Origin: Rubrivivax albus
GTDB taxonomy: Bacteria; Pseudomonadota; Gammaproteobacteria; Burkholderiales; Burkholderiaceae_C
DNA length: 64,000 nt
Assembly (NCBI RefSeq): GCF_004016515.1
Contig: NZ_SACT01000004.1
Location: forward strand, 248,001 to 312,000
Reading direction: 5' to 3'
Shown here: in pieces, positions 25,654 through 35,358 of the stretch
How positions within the stretch are numbered: position 1 is the first letter of the stretch
Layout of the letters: the number at the start of each line of letters is the position of its first letter
The notes under the pieces: generated by a model
The model's input: the letters and a program-made list of their open reading frames with translations, nothing else
What the model was told of the DNA's origin: nothing
Database searches by the model: none
Program-made: the position numbers and the translations under genes

Positions 25654-26541
25654 ATGGACGCACCGTTGCACACGCCGCTGATGCAGTGGCTCGGCCCGTT
25701 CGCCGAGTTCGCCTTCATGCAGTACGCGCTGGCCGGGCTGCTGGCGCTGTCACTCAGCGCACCACCGGTGGGTGTGTTCCTGATGCTGCGCCGCATGAGC
25801 CTGACCGGCGACGCGATGGCGCACGCCATCCTGCCCGGCGCTGCGCTGGGCTACCTGGTGGCCGGCCTGTCGCTGGGCGCGATGACGCTGGGTGGCCTCG
25901 CTGCCGGCCTGCTGGTGGTGGCCCTGTCGGGCGTGGTCACGCGCACCACGGTGCTGCGCGAGGATACGGCGCTGGCGGCGTTCTACCTGCTGTCGCTGGC
26001 GGTGGGGGTGGTCATCATCTCGTCGCAGGGCCGCAGCGTGGACCTGCTGCACGTGCTCTTCGGCAGCGTGCTGGCGCTCGACGGCACTGCGGTGCAGTTC
26101 CTCTGGGGTGTCGCGGCCGTCACCGTGGCCGTGCTGCTGCTGCTCTACCGGCCGCTGGTGCTGGAGTGCCTGGACCCCGGCTTCCTGCGTTCGGTCAGCC
26201 GCCTCAGCCCGGTGGCCCACCACGGCTTCCTGGCCCTGATGGTGCTCAACCTCGTGGCCGGCTTCCAGGCCCTGGGCACCTTGCTGGCCGTGGGTCTGAT
26301 GATCCTGCCGGCGGCGGCGGCCCGCTTCTGGGTGCGCGAACTGCGGCAGATGCTGGCGCTGTCCAGCGCCTTCGGCGCCCTCGGCAGCGTGGCCGGCCTG
26401 TGGCTGTCGTGGCGGCTGGACCTGCCCACCGGCCCGACCATCGTGCTCGCGCTGGGGGCGTTGCTGGGGGCGTCGCTGCTGGCCGCGCCGCGCGGCGTGC
26501 TGCGCGAACGTCTGCTGCCGGTGCGCCACCTGCGCGCCTGA
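25654..26541 (+). CDS. znuB: zinc ABC transporter permease
   Basis: A 295-residue ABC-3 family permease with about eight membrane segments (YALAGLLALSLSAPPVGVFLML, MSLTGDAMAHAILPGAALGY, LVALMV-type segments later). The SLTGDAMAHAILPGAALGY stretch is the family hallmark of metal-ion ABC-3 permeases. It lies between the ATPase and the binding protein genes with short gaps and forms the membrane channel of the zinc importer. Confidence 0.92.
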   Translation: MDAPLHTPLMQWLGPFAEFAFMQYALAGLLALSLSAPPVGVFLMLRRMSLTGDAMAHAILPGAALGYLVAGLSLGAMTLGGLAAGLLVVALSGVVTRTTVLREDTALAAFYLLSLAVGVVIISSQGRSVDLLHVLFGSVLALDGTAVQFLWGVAAVTVAVLLLLYRPLVLECLDPGFLRSVSRLSPVAHHGFLALMVLNLVAGFQALGTLLAVGLMILPAAAARFWVRELRQMLALSSAFGALGSVAGLWLSWRLDLPTGPTIVLALGALLGASLLAAPRGVLRERLLPVRHLRA

Positions 26542-26561
26542 ACCACGGCCCTGTCCGAACG

Positions 26562-27470
26562 ATGACCATACGCCTTCGTCTTCTTCTGCTGGCCCTCCTC
26601 CTGGGCCTGTGCGGTCCCTGGGCTCGTGCGGGCGACGCGCCGCTGCCCGTGGTCGCGAGCTTCAGCATCCTGGGCGACTTGGTGCAGCAGGTCGGCGGCG
26701 ACCGTGTGCAGGTCAGCCTGCTGGTCGGCCCCGACAGCGACGCGCACGCCGTGCAGCCCACGCCGTCGATGGCGCGGCGCGTGGCCGGTGCCGTCGTGCT
26801 GTTCTCCAACGGCCTGGGTTTCGAAGGCTGGATGGACCGGTTCCTGCGCGCCGCCGCCTTCCGTGGAAACCACGTGGTCGTGAGCGCGGGCCTGACACCG
26901 CGCGCCGCGGCCGGCGACCACGGCCACGGCCATGCCCACGACGTGGACCCGCACGCCTGGCAGGACGTGCGCCACGCCATCCACTACGTGGCCCGCATCG
27001 CCGACGGCCTGTGTGCCGCCGATGCCGCCCACTGCGCCGGTCACCGCGCACGCGCCGAGGCCGCCACGAAGCGCCTGCAGGCGCTGCACGCGCGCATCGT
27101 CGCCGCCTGGGCCGCGGTGCCGCTGGACCGGCGTGTGGTCATCACCACGCACGAGGCGTTCGGCTACTACGGCGCCGCCTACGGCGTGCGCTTCCTGTCG
27201 GCGCAGGGTATCTCGTCGGCCACCGAGCCCACGCCGCGCGCGGTGGCCGCACTGGTGCGCCAGGTCAAGACCAGCGGCACGAGAGCGCTGTTCCTCGAAC
27301 GCGCCGGCGACCCGCGCCTGATCGAGCGCATCGCACGCGAGACCGGTGCCGTCATCGGCGGCACCCTGTACGCCGATGCCCTGTCGGCCCCCGGCGGCCC
27401 GGCTGCCAGCTACGAGGCGATGATGGACCACAACACGCAGGCGCTGCTGCGCGCCGTGGAGGCCCGATGA
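26562..27470 (+). CDS. znuA: zinc ABC transporter substrate-binding protein
   Basis: A 302-residue exported protein with a signal peptide ending near PWARAGDA. The cluster A-I fold is marked by VVASFSILGDLVQQVGGDRV and GPDSDAHAVQPTPS (metal His). A short His-rich loop (GDHGHGHAHDVDPHAW) carries the second metal ligand, and HEAFGYYGAAYG follows. The His loop is typical of zinc-specific ZnuA as opposed to manganese SBPs, though it is short. The ATG at 26562 is the only start that gives a signal peptide. It overlaps the next gene by four bases. Confidence 0.9.
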   Translation: MTIRLRLLLLALLLGLCGPWARAGDAPLPVVASFSILGDLVQQVGGDRVQVSLLVGPDSDAHAVQPTPSMARRVAGAVVLFSNGLGFEGWMDRFLRAAAFRGNHVVVSAGLTPRAAAGDHGHGHAHDVDPHAWQDVRHAIHYVARIADGLCAADAAHCAGHRARAEAATKRLQALHARIVAAWAAVPLDRRVVITTHEAFGYYGAAYGVRFLSAQGISSATEPTPRAVAALVRQVKTSGTRALFLERAGDPRLIERIARETGAVIGGTLYADALSAPGGPAASYEAMMDHNTQALLRAVEAR

Positions 27471-28021
27471 ACATGACCAGTGGAACCTTGCGGGCCGGCG
27501 TGGTCGCGCTCATGACCGTGGCGACCGTGCCTGCGATGGCGCAGGGCCATGCCCACGTGCACGGGCAGGCCCAATTGGAGGTGGTGCTCGACGGTGCCGA
27601 ACTGCAGCTCACGCTGACGTCCCCTCTGGACAGCATCGTCGGGTTCGAGCACAAGCCCCGGACCGCGGCGCAGCGCCAGGCGGCCGAGCGTGCATTGCGC
27701 ACCCTGGTCGACCCGCCCCAGCTGTTCCTGGTGCCGGCGGCGGCCGGCTGCACGCTGCAGGACCAGGCCATCGAGGCGCCGGTGCTCCAGCCCGAAGCGG
27801 CCAACACCAAGCCGCACGACCACGCCGGCGAGCACGCCGACCTGGAGGCCACCTGGCGCTTCCGCTGCACGGCGCCGGACCGGCTGGACCGCCTGCCGCT
27901 GAAGCTCTTCGACCGCTTCGCGACGATGAAGCGGCTGGAGGTGCGTGTGGCCGGCCCGGCCGGGCAGGGGCGACAACTGCTGCGGCGCGGCGCCCCGGCC
28001 GAGGTGCAGTTCAGGCGCTGA
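27467..28021 (+). CDS. ZrgA family (DUF2796) zinc-uptake accessory protein
   Basis: A 184-residue exported protein: signal peptide to about AMAQGH, then HAHVHGQAQLEVVLDGAELQL, the opening of the DUF2796/ZrgA family. A His/Asp-rich patch follows (KPHDHAGEHADLEATW). In Vibrio the ZrgA protein assists the ZnuABC importer; the same role is likely here because the ATG overlaps the znuA stop (ATGA). It is the last gene of the zinc operon and ends just before the convergent cNMP-binding gene. Confidence 0.82.
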   Translation: MNMTSGTLRAGVVALMTVATVPAMAQGHAHVHGQAQLEVVLDGAELQLTLTSPLDSIVGFEHKPRTAAQRQAAERALRTLVDPPQLFLVPAAAGCTLQDQAIEAPVLQPEAANTKPHDHAGEHADLEATWRFRCTAPDRLDRLPLKLFDRFATMKRLEVRVAGPAGQGRQLLRRGAPAEVQFRR

Positions 28022-28059
28022 CGACGCTGAAGGCGCCGCCGGCCGGACCCAGGGTGCGG

Positions 28060-28647
28060 TCAGGCATAGCGCGACAGCCGCCGCGCGATCAGGAACGCGA
28101 AACGCTGATCCTGGTAGAACAGCTCCAGCAGCTTGGCCGCCGGCACCCACATCAGCTCGCAGTCGGTGTCGCACACGGCGGTGCCGGTGCGCTGCGCTGC
28201 CTCGCGGAACACGCCCACTTCGCCGAACAGTTCGCCCTCGGCGATCGTGCGGTCGAACTCCAGGATGCGCAGGCGGCCCGAGCGCAGCACATACACCTTG
28301 TCGGCCGGCTCGCCGAGGCGGAACAGCACCTCGCCGGCGGGCACGCGCAGCGGCTGCATGTAGGGCGTCAGGAAGTCGGCGTCGGGCCCGGCCTGCTGCA
28401 TCCCGCGCACGGCACGGATCGCGCGCCGCACCTCGTGCAGCCGCCACAGGTTCAGCGGCAGCAGGGCGCCGTGCAGCACCAGGATGGGCAGCACCTTGTC
28501 GAACACGCCCTGGCCCCAGCCCAGCAGCGCGTAGGCGATGAACGCCAGGTTGCTGGCGATGGCCATCGTGCGCAGCGGCACGATGGTCTTCATGAAGAAC
28601 GACGCGAACACCAGCGCCGCTGCCAGCCAGGCCACCCACACCATCAT
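28060..28647 (-). CDS. membrane protein with cyclic-nucleotide-binding domain
   Basis: A 195-residue protein with about three membrane segments in the first 70 residues (WVAWLAAALVFASFFM, IASNLAFIAYALLGWG, ILVLHGALLPLNLW) and a cytoplasmic cNMP-binding barrel at about 92-185. The barrel shows PAGEVLFRLGEPADKVYVLR, then EGELFGEVGVF in the phosphate-cassette position. The arrangement resembles Popeye-like or membrane CRP-type sensors that lack a DNA-binding domain. The cassette lacks the usual Arg for cNMP phosphate at the expected place as far as I can judge, so ligand binding is uncertain. It is downstream of nrdJ on the same strand (111-base gap). Confidence 0.8.
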   Translation of the reverse strand: MMVWVAWLAAALVFASFFMKTIVPLRTMAIASNLAFIAYALLGWGQGVFDKVLPILVLHGALLPLNLWRLHEVRRAIRAVRGMQQAGPDADFLTPYMQPLRVPAGEVLFRLGEPADKVYVLRSGRLRILEFDRTIAEGELFGEVGVFREAAQRTGTAVCDTDCELMWVPAAKLLELFYQDQRFAFLIARRLSRYA

Positions 28648-28758
28648 GCGCCGTACTCCCTGTCCGGTCCCGGTCGAGGAGTATGGCCGAGCGTTCGCGG
28701 TGCCGGCATCCGGCCATGCGAGTGCCGCGCCCGTGTCAGTGCGCCGAAGCCTGCAGCG

Positions 28759-31700
28759 TCAGCCGCAATGCCCCACGTAGCCGCAGGCGGTGCAGAAGTC
28801 GCAGCCGTCCTTGTGGATCATGGTGGCATTGCCGCATTCGGGGCAGGGCTTGCCGGCCTGCGGCACCACGGTGGCACCGGGCGTGGCTGCCGCGGCGGCG
28901 TCGGGCGTGGCCAGCACGCCCATCTCGCGCAGCGGGTAGCCGGCCTCGTCCAGCACGCCCAGCATCGCGTAGCGGTGGATGATCAGGCGCGCGAGGTAGG
29001 CCACGGTGCTGGGCCAGACCTGCTGGCGGCGCTCGCCATTGGGCAGCCCGGGCACGAAGGCCATGAAGTGGCCCAGCGGCTCGGCGTAGTTCAGCAGCTT
29101 GCGCAGCTTCATGCCGATCCAGGCCGGGTCGATCACGCGCATGTCCAGCGACAGCACGCGCGCCAGGCCGTCCAGCGCCCGCGGGTAGTTGCCCGCCAGG
29201 CCCATCGCGCAGGGGCGGGTGACGGTGCTGCCGTCGGGGGCCACCAGCGCCACCTCCTTGAGCGTGAGCGTGAAGCGCTCGCCGGTGGCCGGGTTGTCCA
29301 CGTCCACCGCCCAGGCCAGCGTGCCGGACGTGCCGGTGCGCGGTTCGTCGCGGCTGAACATGGCGTCGAGCACTGGCGTCGCGGCGCCTTCGACGAGGGC
29401 ACCGCGCTGTTCGCAGCGCCAGCGCAGCACCGCCGCGGTGGCGGCCACCACGCCGGGGAACAGGCGCTTGGTGCCGTCGGGCGGGAACGGCATCTCGAAG
29501 GCGCGCTCCTCGGCCACCGTGGCCAGCGCGTCGAGCTTGAGCCTGAGCCAGGCGGCGTCGTTGCTGCGCAGGTCCATGGACAGCGCCTTGGCCAGCGCGC
29601 CCAGGCCGCGCGGCTGCTCGGCGCCGTTGACCCAGACCTCGAACACGCGCGATCGACCCTCGGCATCGTCCGGCAGTTCGCCCACGAAGAGCGCGAAGTC
29701 GCCGAACGGGTGCTGGATCATGTAGCTCCAGGCCGGGTTGCCGGCCGGCAGCTCGGGGCGGCCCGGCCAGCGCAGGCTGGCCAGCACCGGGGCGGGCAGC
29801 TTGTCCAGCCGCAGCCGCTGGTCTGGGTGCTGGCCATCGGGCACCTGCAGCGCCGGCGTCGGCGCCGCCGGCGTCGTGCTCAGCACCGAGCCCAGCACGC
29901 TGTTGGGCCGGTAGGTGGCCAGGCCCTTGAGGCCCGACTTCCAGGCCTGCAGGTAGAGGTCGCGGAAGTCGGCATAGGGGTAGTCTGCCGGCACGTTGAC
30001 GGTCTTGCTGATCGACGTGTCCACCAGCGGTGCCACCGCGGCCACCATCGACGCGTGGGCCTGCGCGCTCATCTCCAGCGCGGTGACGAAGGCCTCGGTC
30101 AGCGGTGCCTCGTCGCCCTTCAGGTGGCGGTACAGCCGCCACGCGTGGTCTTCCACCGCGTAGGCCTTGGTGGTGCCGTCCGGCATGCGCTTCTTGCGCG
30201 TGTAGGTCCAGCTGAAGGCGGGCTCGATGCCGTTGCTGGCGTTGTCGGCAAAGGCCAGGCTGATGGTGCCGGTGGGTGCGATGGACAGCAGGTGCGAATT
30301 GCGGATCCCTTGGGTGCGGATCTTCTCCTTCAGCGCCGCCGGCAGGCGGCTGGCGAAGCGGCCGCCGCTGAGGTAGAGGTCGCGGTTGAACAGCGGGAAG
30401 GCGCCGCGTTCGGCGGCCAGGTCGCTGCTGGCAGCGTAGGCGGCGTCGCGCATCACGGTCGAGATGTGGCGCGCGGCGTCGCGCGCCGGATTGGTGTCGT
30501 AGCGCAGGCCCAGCATCACCAGCGCGTCACCCAGGCCGGTGAAGCCCAGGCCGACGCGGCGCTTGGACGCCGCCTCGGCCTGCTGTGCCGGCAGCGGCCA
30601 GACGGTCACGTCGAGCACGTTGTCCAGCATGCGCACGGCCACCGCGCAGACCTCGGCGAAGGCCGCCTCGTCTAAGCGCGCCGTGGCCTCGAACGGGTCG
30701 CGCACGAAGCGGGTGAGGTCGACGCTGCCCAGGCAGCAGCAGCCGTGGGGCGGCAGCGGTTGTTCTGCACAGTTGTGCACCAGCAGGCCGTTGGCGTCGA
30801 AGGCATGGACGTCAGCGACGGTCACGTCGTAGACCTCGGCCGCGCCGTCCGGCTCGACCGACAGCACGGTGGCCGTGAAGCGCTCGCGGTTGGGCGTGCG
30901 GCGGTAGGCCGACACGGCCTGCGCCAGGCGCGCTGCCTTGGCCTCGTCGGCAAAGCCGACGAGGTCGGCAAAGCGCGGCAGGTTCTCGCCAGCGATCACC
31001 AGCTCGCTGAGCTCGGCCTGCGGGTACAGGCGCTGGCCGCCGCGGCCATCGGGCAGGGCCTGCGGGCCGGCGGCGCGCCGGCCGCGGTAGACCTTGGCGG
31101 CGATGCCCAGGCGCAGCAGCAACCGCTGCACCGTCTGCAACAGCGCCGCGTCGGCCTGCGTCAGGCGCACGCTCACCCCCTTGGCCTGCGTGCCCTGCAC
31201 CGAGCCGTCGGCGTCGAACAGCCCTCGCAGCAGGCCACGGCAGAAATCGGAGCCAGCCGACTCCATGCGGGGCGTGATGGTCTTGTGGCCCGGCGCCATA
31301 CCCATCCCAAGAGCCAGGTCGCGCAACGGCGCCGAGGAGAGCCGGCACTCGCCACGCCCGGCCACCGGGCGCTGCCAGCCGCGGAAGTCCGCACGGTGCG
31401 GCAGCCGTGCGATGGCGTCGGACACGGCCCGCATCACGCCGCCCGCGCCAGACACGATGGCGTTCGTGTCGGCCCCTGCCGCGCGCAGCTCTGGTGCCCA
31501 GACCGACAGCACGGCCTTGCGTGCCCCCAGGTGACCGTCGCCGATCAGCAGGCCGAGCAGGTAGCCCTCGTCGGCACAGCCCACCCCGGGCCAGCCCAGC
31601 ATCGCTCGGTGGTCGTTCAGCACCACGGCATCGCCAGGCTGCAACGCGCCGGCGGCGCACCAGTCGGCGTGCTGCAGGTAGCGGGTCTGCTTCGTCACGC

Positions 31701-32793
31701 GACGCACCGGGTGGTCGTGGGTCAGCCGCAGTTCGTGACCCTCCCGGGTGCGCAGTCGCAGGACTGGCTTGTGGCCGGTGGCGAAGAAGCCGGCCGACTC
31801 GGTGGCGTGCGGGCGACCGTCGACCACGGCCTCGAAGGGCCGGCCGATCAGATCGGCCACCTGGCGCGGGCCATCGGCGGTCATCACCCAGGTGTCTGCA
31901 GTGACGCAGGGGTTGGTGGCGGCGATGGTCTCGCAGTACCCCAGGTTGTTGTCGGCGTTGATGCGGTCCAGGAACAGCACGCCGGGTTCGGCGTGGTCGT
32001 AGGTGGACCGCATGATCTGGTCCCACAGGTCGCGCGCCGGCACGCGGCGGTAGACCCACAGGCCGTCGTCGCGCTGGTGGGCACCGGCGGCCTTGAGCTT
32101 GGTGCCGGGCTCGGCCCGGTGCACCAGCTCGACCTCGGTGCCGTCCACCACCGCCTGCATGAAGGCATCGGTGACGCCGACCGAGACGTTGAAGTTCCTC
32201 AGATCGCCTTCGTCCTTGGCGTGGATGAAGGCCTCGATGTCCGGGTGGTCGCAGCGCAGCACACCCATCTGCGCGCCACGCCGCGCGCCGGCGGATTCCA
32301 CCGTCTCGCAGCTGCGGTCGAACACGCGCATGTAGCTCACGGGGCCGCTGGCGCTGCTGGCGGTGCTGGCCACCGCGGCGCCGGCCGGGCGGATGCGGCT
32401 GAAGTCGTAACCCACGCCGCCACCGCGGCGCATGGTCTCGGCGGCCTGGGCCAGCGCGGTGTAGATGCCGGGGAAACCGTCCTCGTCCTCGGTGATGCTG
32501 TCGCCCACCGGCTGCACGAAGCAGTTGATCAGCGTCGCGGCCAGGTCGGTGCCCGCGGCCGACGCGATGCGCCCGGCCGGCACGAAGCCGCGCTGCTGCG
32601 CGTCCAGGAATCGGGCCTCCCAGTGGGCGCGGTGCTCCGGGGCCTCGACCGCTGCGAGCGCACGCGCCACGCGGCGGCGCACGTCGTCGGCCTGGGCTTC
32701 GTCGCCCTTGGCGTATTTCTCCAGCAGCACCTCGGCGCTGATGGGCTGCGCCGGCAGCGTGCGCGAGGCGGATGGGGTGCGGGTGGTGGTCAT
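28759..32793 (-). CDS. nrdJ: adenosylcobalamin-dependent ribonucleoside-diphosphate reductase, intein-containing
   Basis: A class II ribonucleotide reductase precursor of 1344 residues. Removing the 379-residue intein (Cys296-Asn674) leaves a 965-residue enzyme, normal for the long NrdJ type. Extein features: [12 protein letters not shown], the [13 protein letters not shown] substrate region, the active-site [10 protein letters not shown] split by the intein, [11 protein letters not shown], and a C-terminal zinc-finger-like tail (CPECGN ... CDFCTACG). B12 radical chemistry makes dNTPs without needing oxygen. The ATG has AAGGAG six bases upstream and lies 10 bases after the nnrS stop, so the two genes are probably co-transcribed. 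No class I or III reductase is in the window. Confidence 0.95.
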   Translation of the reverse strand: MTTTRTPSASRTLPAQPISAEVLLEKYAKGDEAQADDVRRRVARALAAVEAPEHRAHWEARFLDAQQRGFVPAGRIASAAGTDLAATLINCFVQPVGDSITEDEDGFPGIYTALAQAAETMRRGGGVGYDFSRIRPAGAAVASTASSASGPVSYMRVFDRSCETVESAGARRGAQMGVLRCDHPDIEAFIHAKDEGDLRNFNVSVGVTDAFMQAVVDGTEVELVHRAEPGTKLKAAGAHQRDDGLWVYRRVPARDLWDQIMRSTYDHAEPGVLFLDRINADNNLGYCETIAATNPCVTADTWVMTADGPRQVADLIGRPFEAVVDGRPHATESAGFFATGHKPVLRLRTREGHELRLTHDHPVRRVTKQTRYLQHADWCAAGALQPGDAVVLNDHRAMLGWPGVGCADEGYLLGLLIGDGHLGARKAVLSVWAPELRAAGADTNAIVSGAGGVMRAVSDAIARLPHRADFRGWQRPVAGRGECRLSSAPLRDLALGMGMAPGHKTITPRMESAGSDFCRGLLRGLFDADGSVQGTQAKGVSVRLTQADAALLQTVQRLLLRLGIAAKVYRGRRAAGPQALPDGRGGQRLYPQAELSELVIAGENLPRFADLVGFADEAKAARLAQAVSAYRRTPNRERFTATVLSVEPDGAAEVYDVTVADVHAFDANGLLVHNCAEQPLPPHGCCCLGSVDLTRFVRDPFEATARLDEAAFAEVCAVAVRMLDNVLDVTVWPLPAQQAEAASKRRVGLGFTGLGDALVMLGLRYDTNPARDAARHISTVMRDAAYAASSDLAAERGAFPLFNRDLYLSGGRFASRLPAALKEKIRTQGIRNSHLLSIAPTGTISLAFADNASNGIEPAFSWTYTRKKRMPDGTTKAYAVEDHAWRLYRHLKGDEAPLTEAFVTALEMSAQAHASMVAAVAPLVDTSISKTVNVPADYPYADFRDLYLQAWKSGLKGLATYRPNSVLGSVLSTTPAAPTPALQVPDGQHPDQRLRLDKLPAPVLASLRWPGRPELPAGNPAWSYMIQHPFGDFALFVGELPDDAEGRSRVFEVWVNGAEQPRGLGALAKALSMDLRSNDAAWLRLKLDALATVAEERAFEMPFPPDGTKRLFPGVVAATAAVLRWRCEQRGALVEGAATPVLDAMFSRDEPRTGTSGTLAWAVDVDNPATGERFTLTLKEVALVAPDGSTVTRPCAMGLAGNYPRALDGLARVLSLDMRVIDPAWIGMKLRKLLNYAEPLGHFMAFVPGLPNGERRQQVWPSTVAYLARLIIHRYAMLGVLDEAGYPLREMGVLATPDAAAAATPGATVVPQAGKPCPECGNATMIHKDGCDFCTACGYVGHCG
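30772..31908 (-). mobile_element. LAGLIDADG intein in the NrdJ active site
   Basis: In-frame 379-codon insertion. Block A starts at Cys296 ([17 protein letters not shown]), and block B is RLTHDHPV with the TxxH motif (Thr358, His361). Two LAGLIDADG endonuclease motifs follow: LLGLLIGDG (residues about 412-420) and LRGLFDADG (about 522-530). Block F is [16 protein letters not shown], and block G is LLVHN followed by the +1 Cys675. All residues needed for standard class 1 splicing are present, and both endonuclease aspartates are kept, so splicing and homing both look intact. The insertion is between Pro295 and the catalytic cysteine of NPCAE. Base composition matches the host gene by eye. Confidence 0.93.
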
Positions 32794-32803
32794 GACGGCT
32801 CCT

Positions 32804-34093
32804 TCAGCCCGGCCGGCCGTCGACCCGGGGGCGGCCGTACCAAGCCAGGTGGCGCAGGCCCCAGGGCAGCAGCGCTGCAGCCCAGGTCACGGCCGCCCAG
32901 GTCAGCAGTGGCAGCTGGGCGATGTCGCTCATGATGCGCCCGATCACAGCGGCCTGCAGCACCCAGAAGAGCACCCATGCGCCGGTGTCGACCGCCAGCG
33001 CACGCCCGCTGTGGCCGGCGCTGACGCGGGTGACCATGGCCACCAGCGTGCTGCCCAGGAAACCCATGGTGTAGGCGTGCAGCGGCGCCAGGCCCAGCCC
33101 TGGCTGGCCGGCGGCCTGCAGGCCATGCGACACCGCCGCCAGCCCCATCGCCACGCCCAGCCACACGAAGCCCAGGTGCAGCATCGCCAGCAGGCGGTTC
33201 CGCAGGCTGTGCAGCAGGCCCCAGCGCAGCGCCAGCAGCGTCCAGCCCAGGCCGGCGGCGGCCTCGATGGCGGCCTGCAGCGCCAGCGGCACCGGCGCCC
33301 AGTGCACGAAGCCCTCGAAGCCGAGCACCATCACGAAGCTGGCGAGCAGCCACTGCGGCCGCCAGGCGTCCAGCGCCGGCACCGCGGCGGCGCTGAAGAA
33401 CGGGATCATCCGGTGCGCCACCGCGGCGTAGACCACGCCGGCGAAGGCCCACAGCGCCACGCGCACGGTCTCGTGCACGGTGGCCAGGTCGCCGGCGGCG
33501 ACGCTGCCGGCGGCCACGACCATCAGCACGGCGCCGAAGGCCCCTGCGACCGTGACGACAGAGGCGTGCAGCTTGTCCGTGGCCGCGCTGCGCAGCAGCA
33601 GGCGGGTGAAGTGCAGCACGGCGCGCCCCCAGCCGGCCGCCAGTGCCGCCAGGCCCAGGGCCGCCAGCAGCCGGGCCAGCGCCGGGTCGTGCGCAAAGCC
33701 GGCCAGGCCCAGCACCAGCGCGCCGGCGGCCTGCGCCTGCACCGGGCCGCGCAGGTGGCGCACCGCCGGTGGCGGCAGGCCCAGCCAGCGCGGGCCGGCG
33801 GTGAACAGGAAGCCGGTGAAGAACAGCGGCATGAAGCCGAAGCCCATCAGCAGGGCGTGCAGCGTGCCCGATGGCAGACCGGCCGGCACGGCCACCCCGG
33901 CCGCGCGCGCCAGCAGCGTGCCGGCCCACCACAGGGCCACCAGCAGCAGCACGGCGGTGCCGGCGGCAAAGGCCAGCCGGTGCGGGGCGGAGAGCAGCCG
34001 CCCCGGTCGCCAGGGCAGGGCAGTGCGTCGGGTGTGTGACAGGGCCGGCTGCGCGGCCGGCGCGTGGAGGTGCAGGGGCAGGGTTCGCGACAT
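32804..34093 (-). CDS. nnrS: NnrS family membrane protein
   Basis: A 429-residue inner-membrane protein with about 12 hydrophobic segments and the NnrS pattern: [41 protein letters not shown], and [29 protein letters not shown]. NnrS is a haem/copper protein that protects against nitrosative stress and is usually under NnrR/Dnr control. The ATG at 34091-34093 is chosen because the upstream extension is unlike protein. A TTGCG-N4-CGCAA palindrome lies 37 bases upstream. It is directly upstream of nrdJ. Confidence 0.9.
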   Translation of the reverse strand: MSRTLPLHLHAPAAQPALSHTRRTALPWRPGRLLSAPHRLAFAAGTAVLLLVALWWAGTLLARAAGVAVPAGLPSGTLHALLMGFGFMPLFFTGFLFTAGPRWLGLPPPAVRHLRGPVQAQAAGALVLGLAGFAHDPALARLLAALGLAALAAGWGRAVLHFTRLLLRSAATDKLHASVVTVAGAFGAVLMVVAAGSVAAGDLATVHETVRVALWAFAGVVYAAVAHRMIPFFSAAAVPALDAWRPQWLLASFVMVLGFEGFVHWAPVPLALQAAIEAAAGLGWTLLALRWGLLHSLRNRLLAMLHLGFVWLGVAMGLAAVSHGLQAAGQPGLGLAPLHAYTMGFLGSTLVAMVTRVSAGHSGRALAVDTGAWVLFWVLQAAVIGRIMSDIAQLPLLTWAAVTWAAALLPWGLRHLAWYGRPRVDGRPG

Positions 34094-34129
34094 GGGCCGC
34101 GATGCTCGGGCCAGGGCGCCGGTGAGGCT

Positions 34130-34143
34130 TTGCGTCAGCGCAA
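34130..34143 (-). promoter_or_regulatory. candidate Crp/Fnr-family operator upstream of nnrS
   Basis: TTGCG-TCAG-CGCAA is a 5-4-5 palindrome with the TTG...CAA ends of Fnr/Dnr boxes. It lies 37 bases upstream of the nnrS ATG, the same distance as the FNR palindrome before the dnr-like gene. The inner CG bases differ from both the TTGAT and TTGAA classes, so the binding protein is uncertain. Confidence 0.4.
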
Positions 34144-34193
34144 CCCGGCCGGTCAAAGCCGGCATGGTGGCGTGCGGATGTGGCTTGGCCGCC

Positions 34194-34598
34194 TCAACCC
34201 GCCGTGGCCAGCAGCCCGGCCGGGTGGTGGGCCACCGCCACCGACACCATGAAGCCCAGGCAGCCCAGCGCGGCCAGCGTCCAGCCGGCGCACGCGGCCG
34301 GCGTGCGCGCCCGGCGCAGCGCCATCGTGCCCAGCCCCACATAGGCCACCAGCAGCACCAGCTTCACGCCCAGCCAGGTCTGCACCAGCGGGTTGACCTG
34401 CAGGGCGGCCCACAGCAGGGCACCGGCGGTGAGCAGGCCGGTGTCGATCACCCAGCTGGCCACACGCGCCGGCAGCGACAGCGGCCAGTGCGCCCCCGCC
34501 AGCCGGCCCGAGGCCCGGAGCAGGAACCAGCCGCCACTGAGCGCCACCAGGCCGATGTGGGCCTGGCGCAGGGTGGCGTAGTGGTCGATCAATGACAT
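34194..34598 (-). CDS. SirB2 family membrane protein
   Basis: A 134-residue protein with four predicted membrane helices: [49 protein letters not shown] and [20 protein letters not shown]. The opening [18 protein letters not shown] is the SirB2 pattern. Function is unknown; the family was named for proximity to sirB1 and often accompanies respiratory or redox genes. The ATG at 34596-34598 is chosen; the long upstream extension is not protein-like. It precedes nnrS by 100 bases on the same strand and is divergent from fabA. Confidence 0.85.
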   Translation of the reverse strand: MSLIDHYATLRQAHIGLVALSGGWFLLRASGRLAGAHWPLSLPARVASWVIDTGLLTAGALLWAALQVNPLVQTWLGVKLVLLVAYVGLGTMALRRARTPAACAGWTLAALGCLGFMVSVAVAHHPAGLLATAG

Positions 34599-34809
34599 GG
34601 GACAGGTGTCGCAGCGCCCGATTGTGCGCGGCGACACCCCGGGGAGCCCGCGATGCCGGCCACGGCATGGCGGCAGATCTGCGGGCCGTTGCGCTGGCTC
34701 AAGCGGCCCCGTCAGCGCCGGCCCAGGCAGCGCAGGCAGAATGTCGGGCCACGCGCCGGTGGAACCCAGGGGCCACCGGCTGGATTGCAGACCCCAACCG
34801 CGACCGCCC

Positions 34810-35358
34810 ATGACGTCCACCACCCCGCGCCCGAGCCAGCGAGAACTGGGTCGCCACTCCTATGGCCGCGACGACCTGCTGGCCTGCGGCCATGGCGAAC
34901 TGTTCGGGCCTGGCAACGCCCGCCTGCCGCTGCCGAACATGCTGATGTTCGACCGCATCGTGCAGATCGACGACACCGGCGGCGCGCACGGCAAAGGACA
35001 GATCGTGGCCGAGCTCGACATCCGGCCCGACCTCTGGTTCTTCGACTGCCACTTCGAGACCGACCCGGTGATGCCCGGCTGCCTGGGCCTGGATGCGCTG
35101 TGGCAGCTGGTGGGCTTCTGGCTGGGCTGGCGCGGCAACCCGGGCCGCGGCCGCGCGCTGGGTGCCGGCGAGATCAAGTTCTTCGGCCAGGTGCTGCCCA
35201 GCGTGTCCAAGGTCACCTACCGGCTGGACCTCAAGCGCGTCATCGAGCGCAAGCTGGTGATGGGCATCGCCGACGGCAGCGTGCTGGCCGACGACCGCGA
35301 GATCTACCAGGCCACCGACCTCAAGGTGGGCCTGTTCACGTCCACCGAGGCCTTCTGA
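34810..35358 (+). CDS. fabA: 3-hydroxydecanoyl-[ACP] dehydratase/isomerase
   Basis: Introduces the cis double bond at the C10 stage of unsaturated fatty acid synthesis. The 182-residue hot-dog protein carries the active-site His in [20 protein letters not shown] and the helix [10 protein letters not shown]. The ATG at 34810 gives the usual length. It overlaps fabB by one base (TGATG), so both are made together, matching the fabA-fabB pairing of proteobacteria. No FabR-type box was recognised upstream. Confidence 0.96.
   Translation: MTSTTPRPSQRELGRHSYGRDDLLACGHGELFGPGNARLPLPNMLMFDRIVQIDDTGGAHGKGQIVAELDIRPDLWFFDCHFETDPVMPGCLGLDALWQLVGFWLGWRGNPGRGRALGAGEIKFFGQVLPSVSKVTYRLDLKRVIERKLVMGIADGSVLADDREIYQATDLKVGLFTSTEAF

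Noticed and set aside
30772-31908. Reading the NrdJ insert as an ordinary extra domain
   Set aside because: It has the full order of intein motifs with Cys1, TxxH, His-Asn and +1 Cys, and splits the NPCAE active-site motif.
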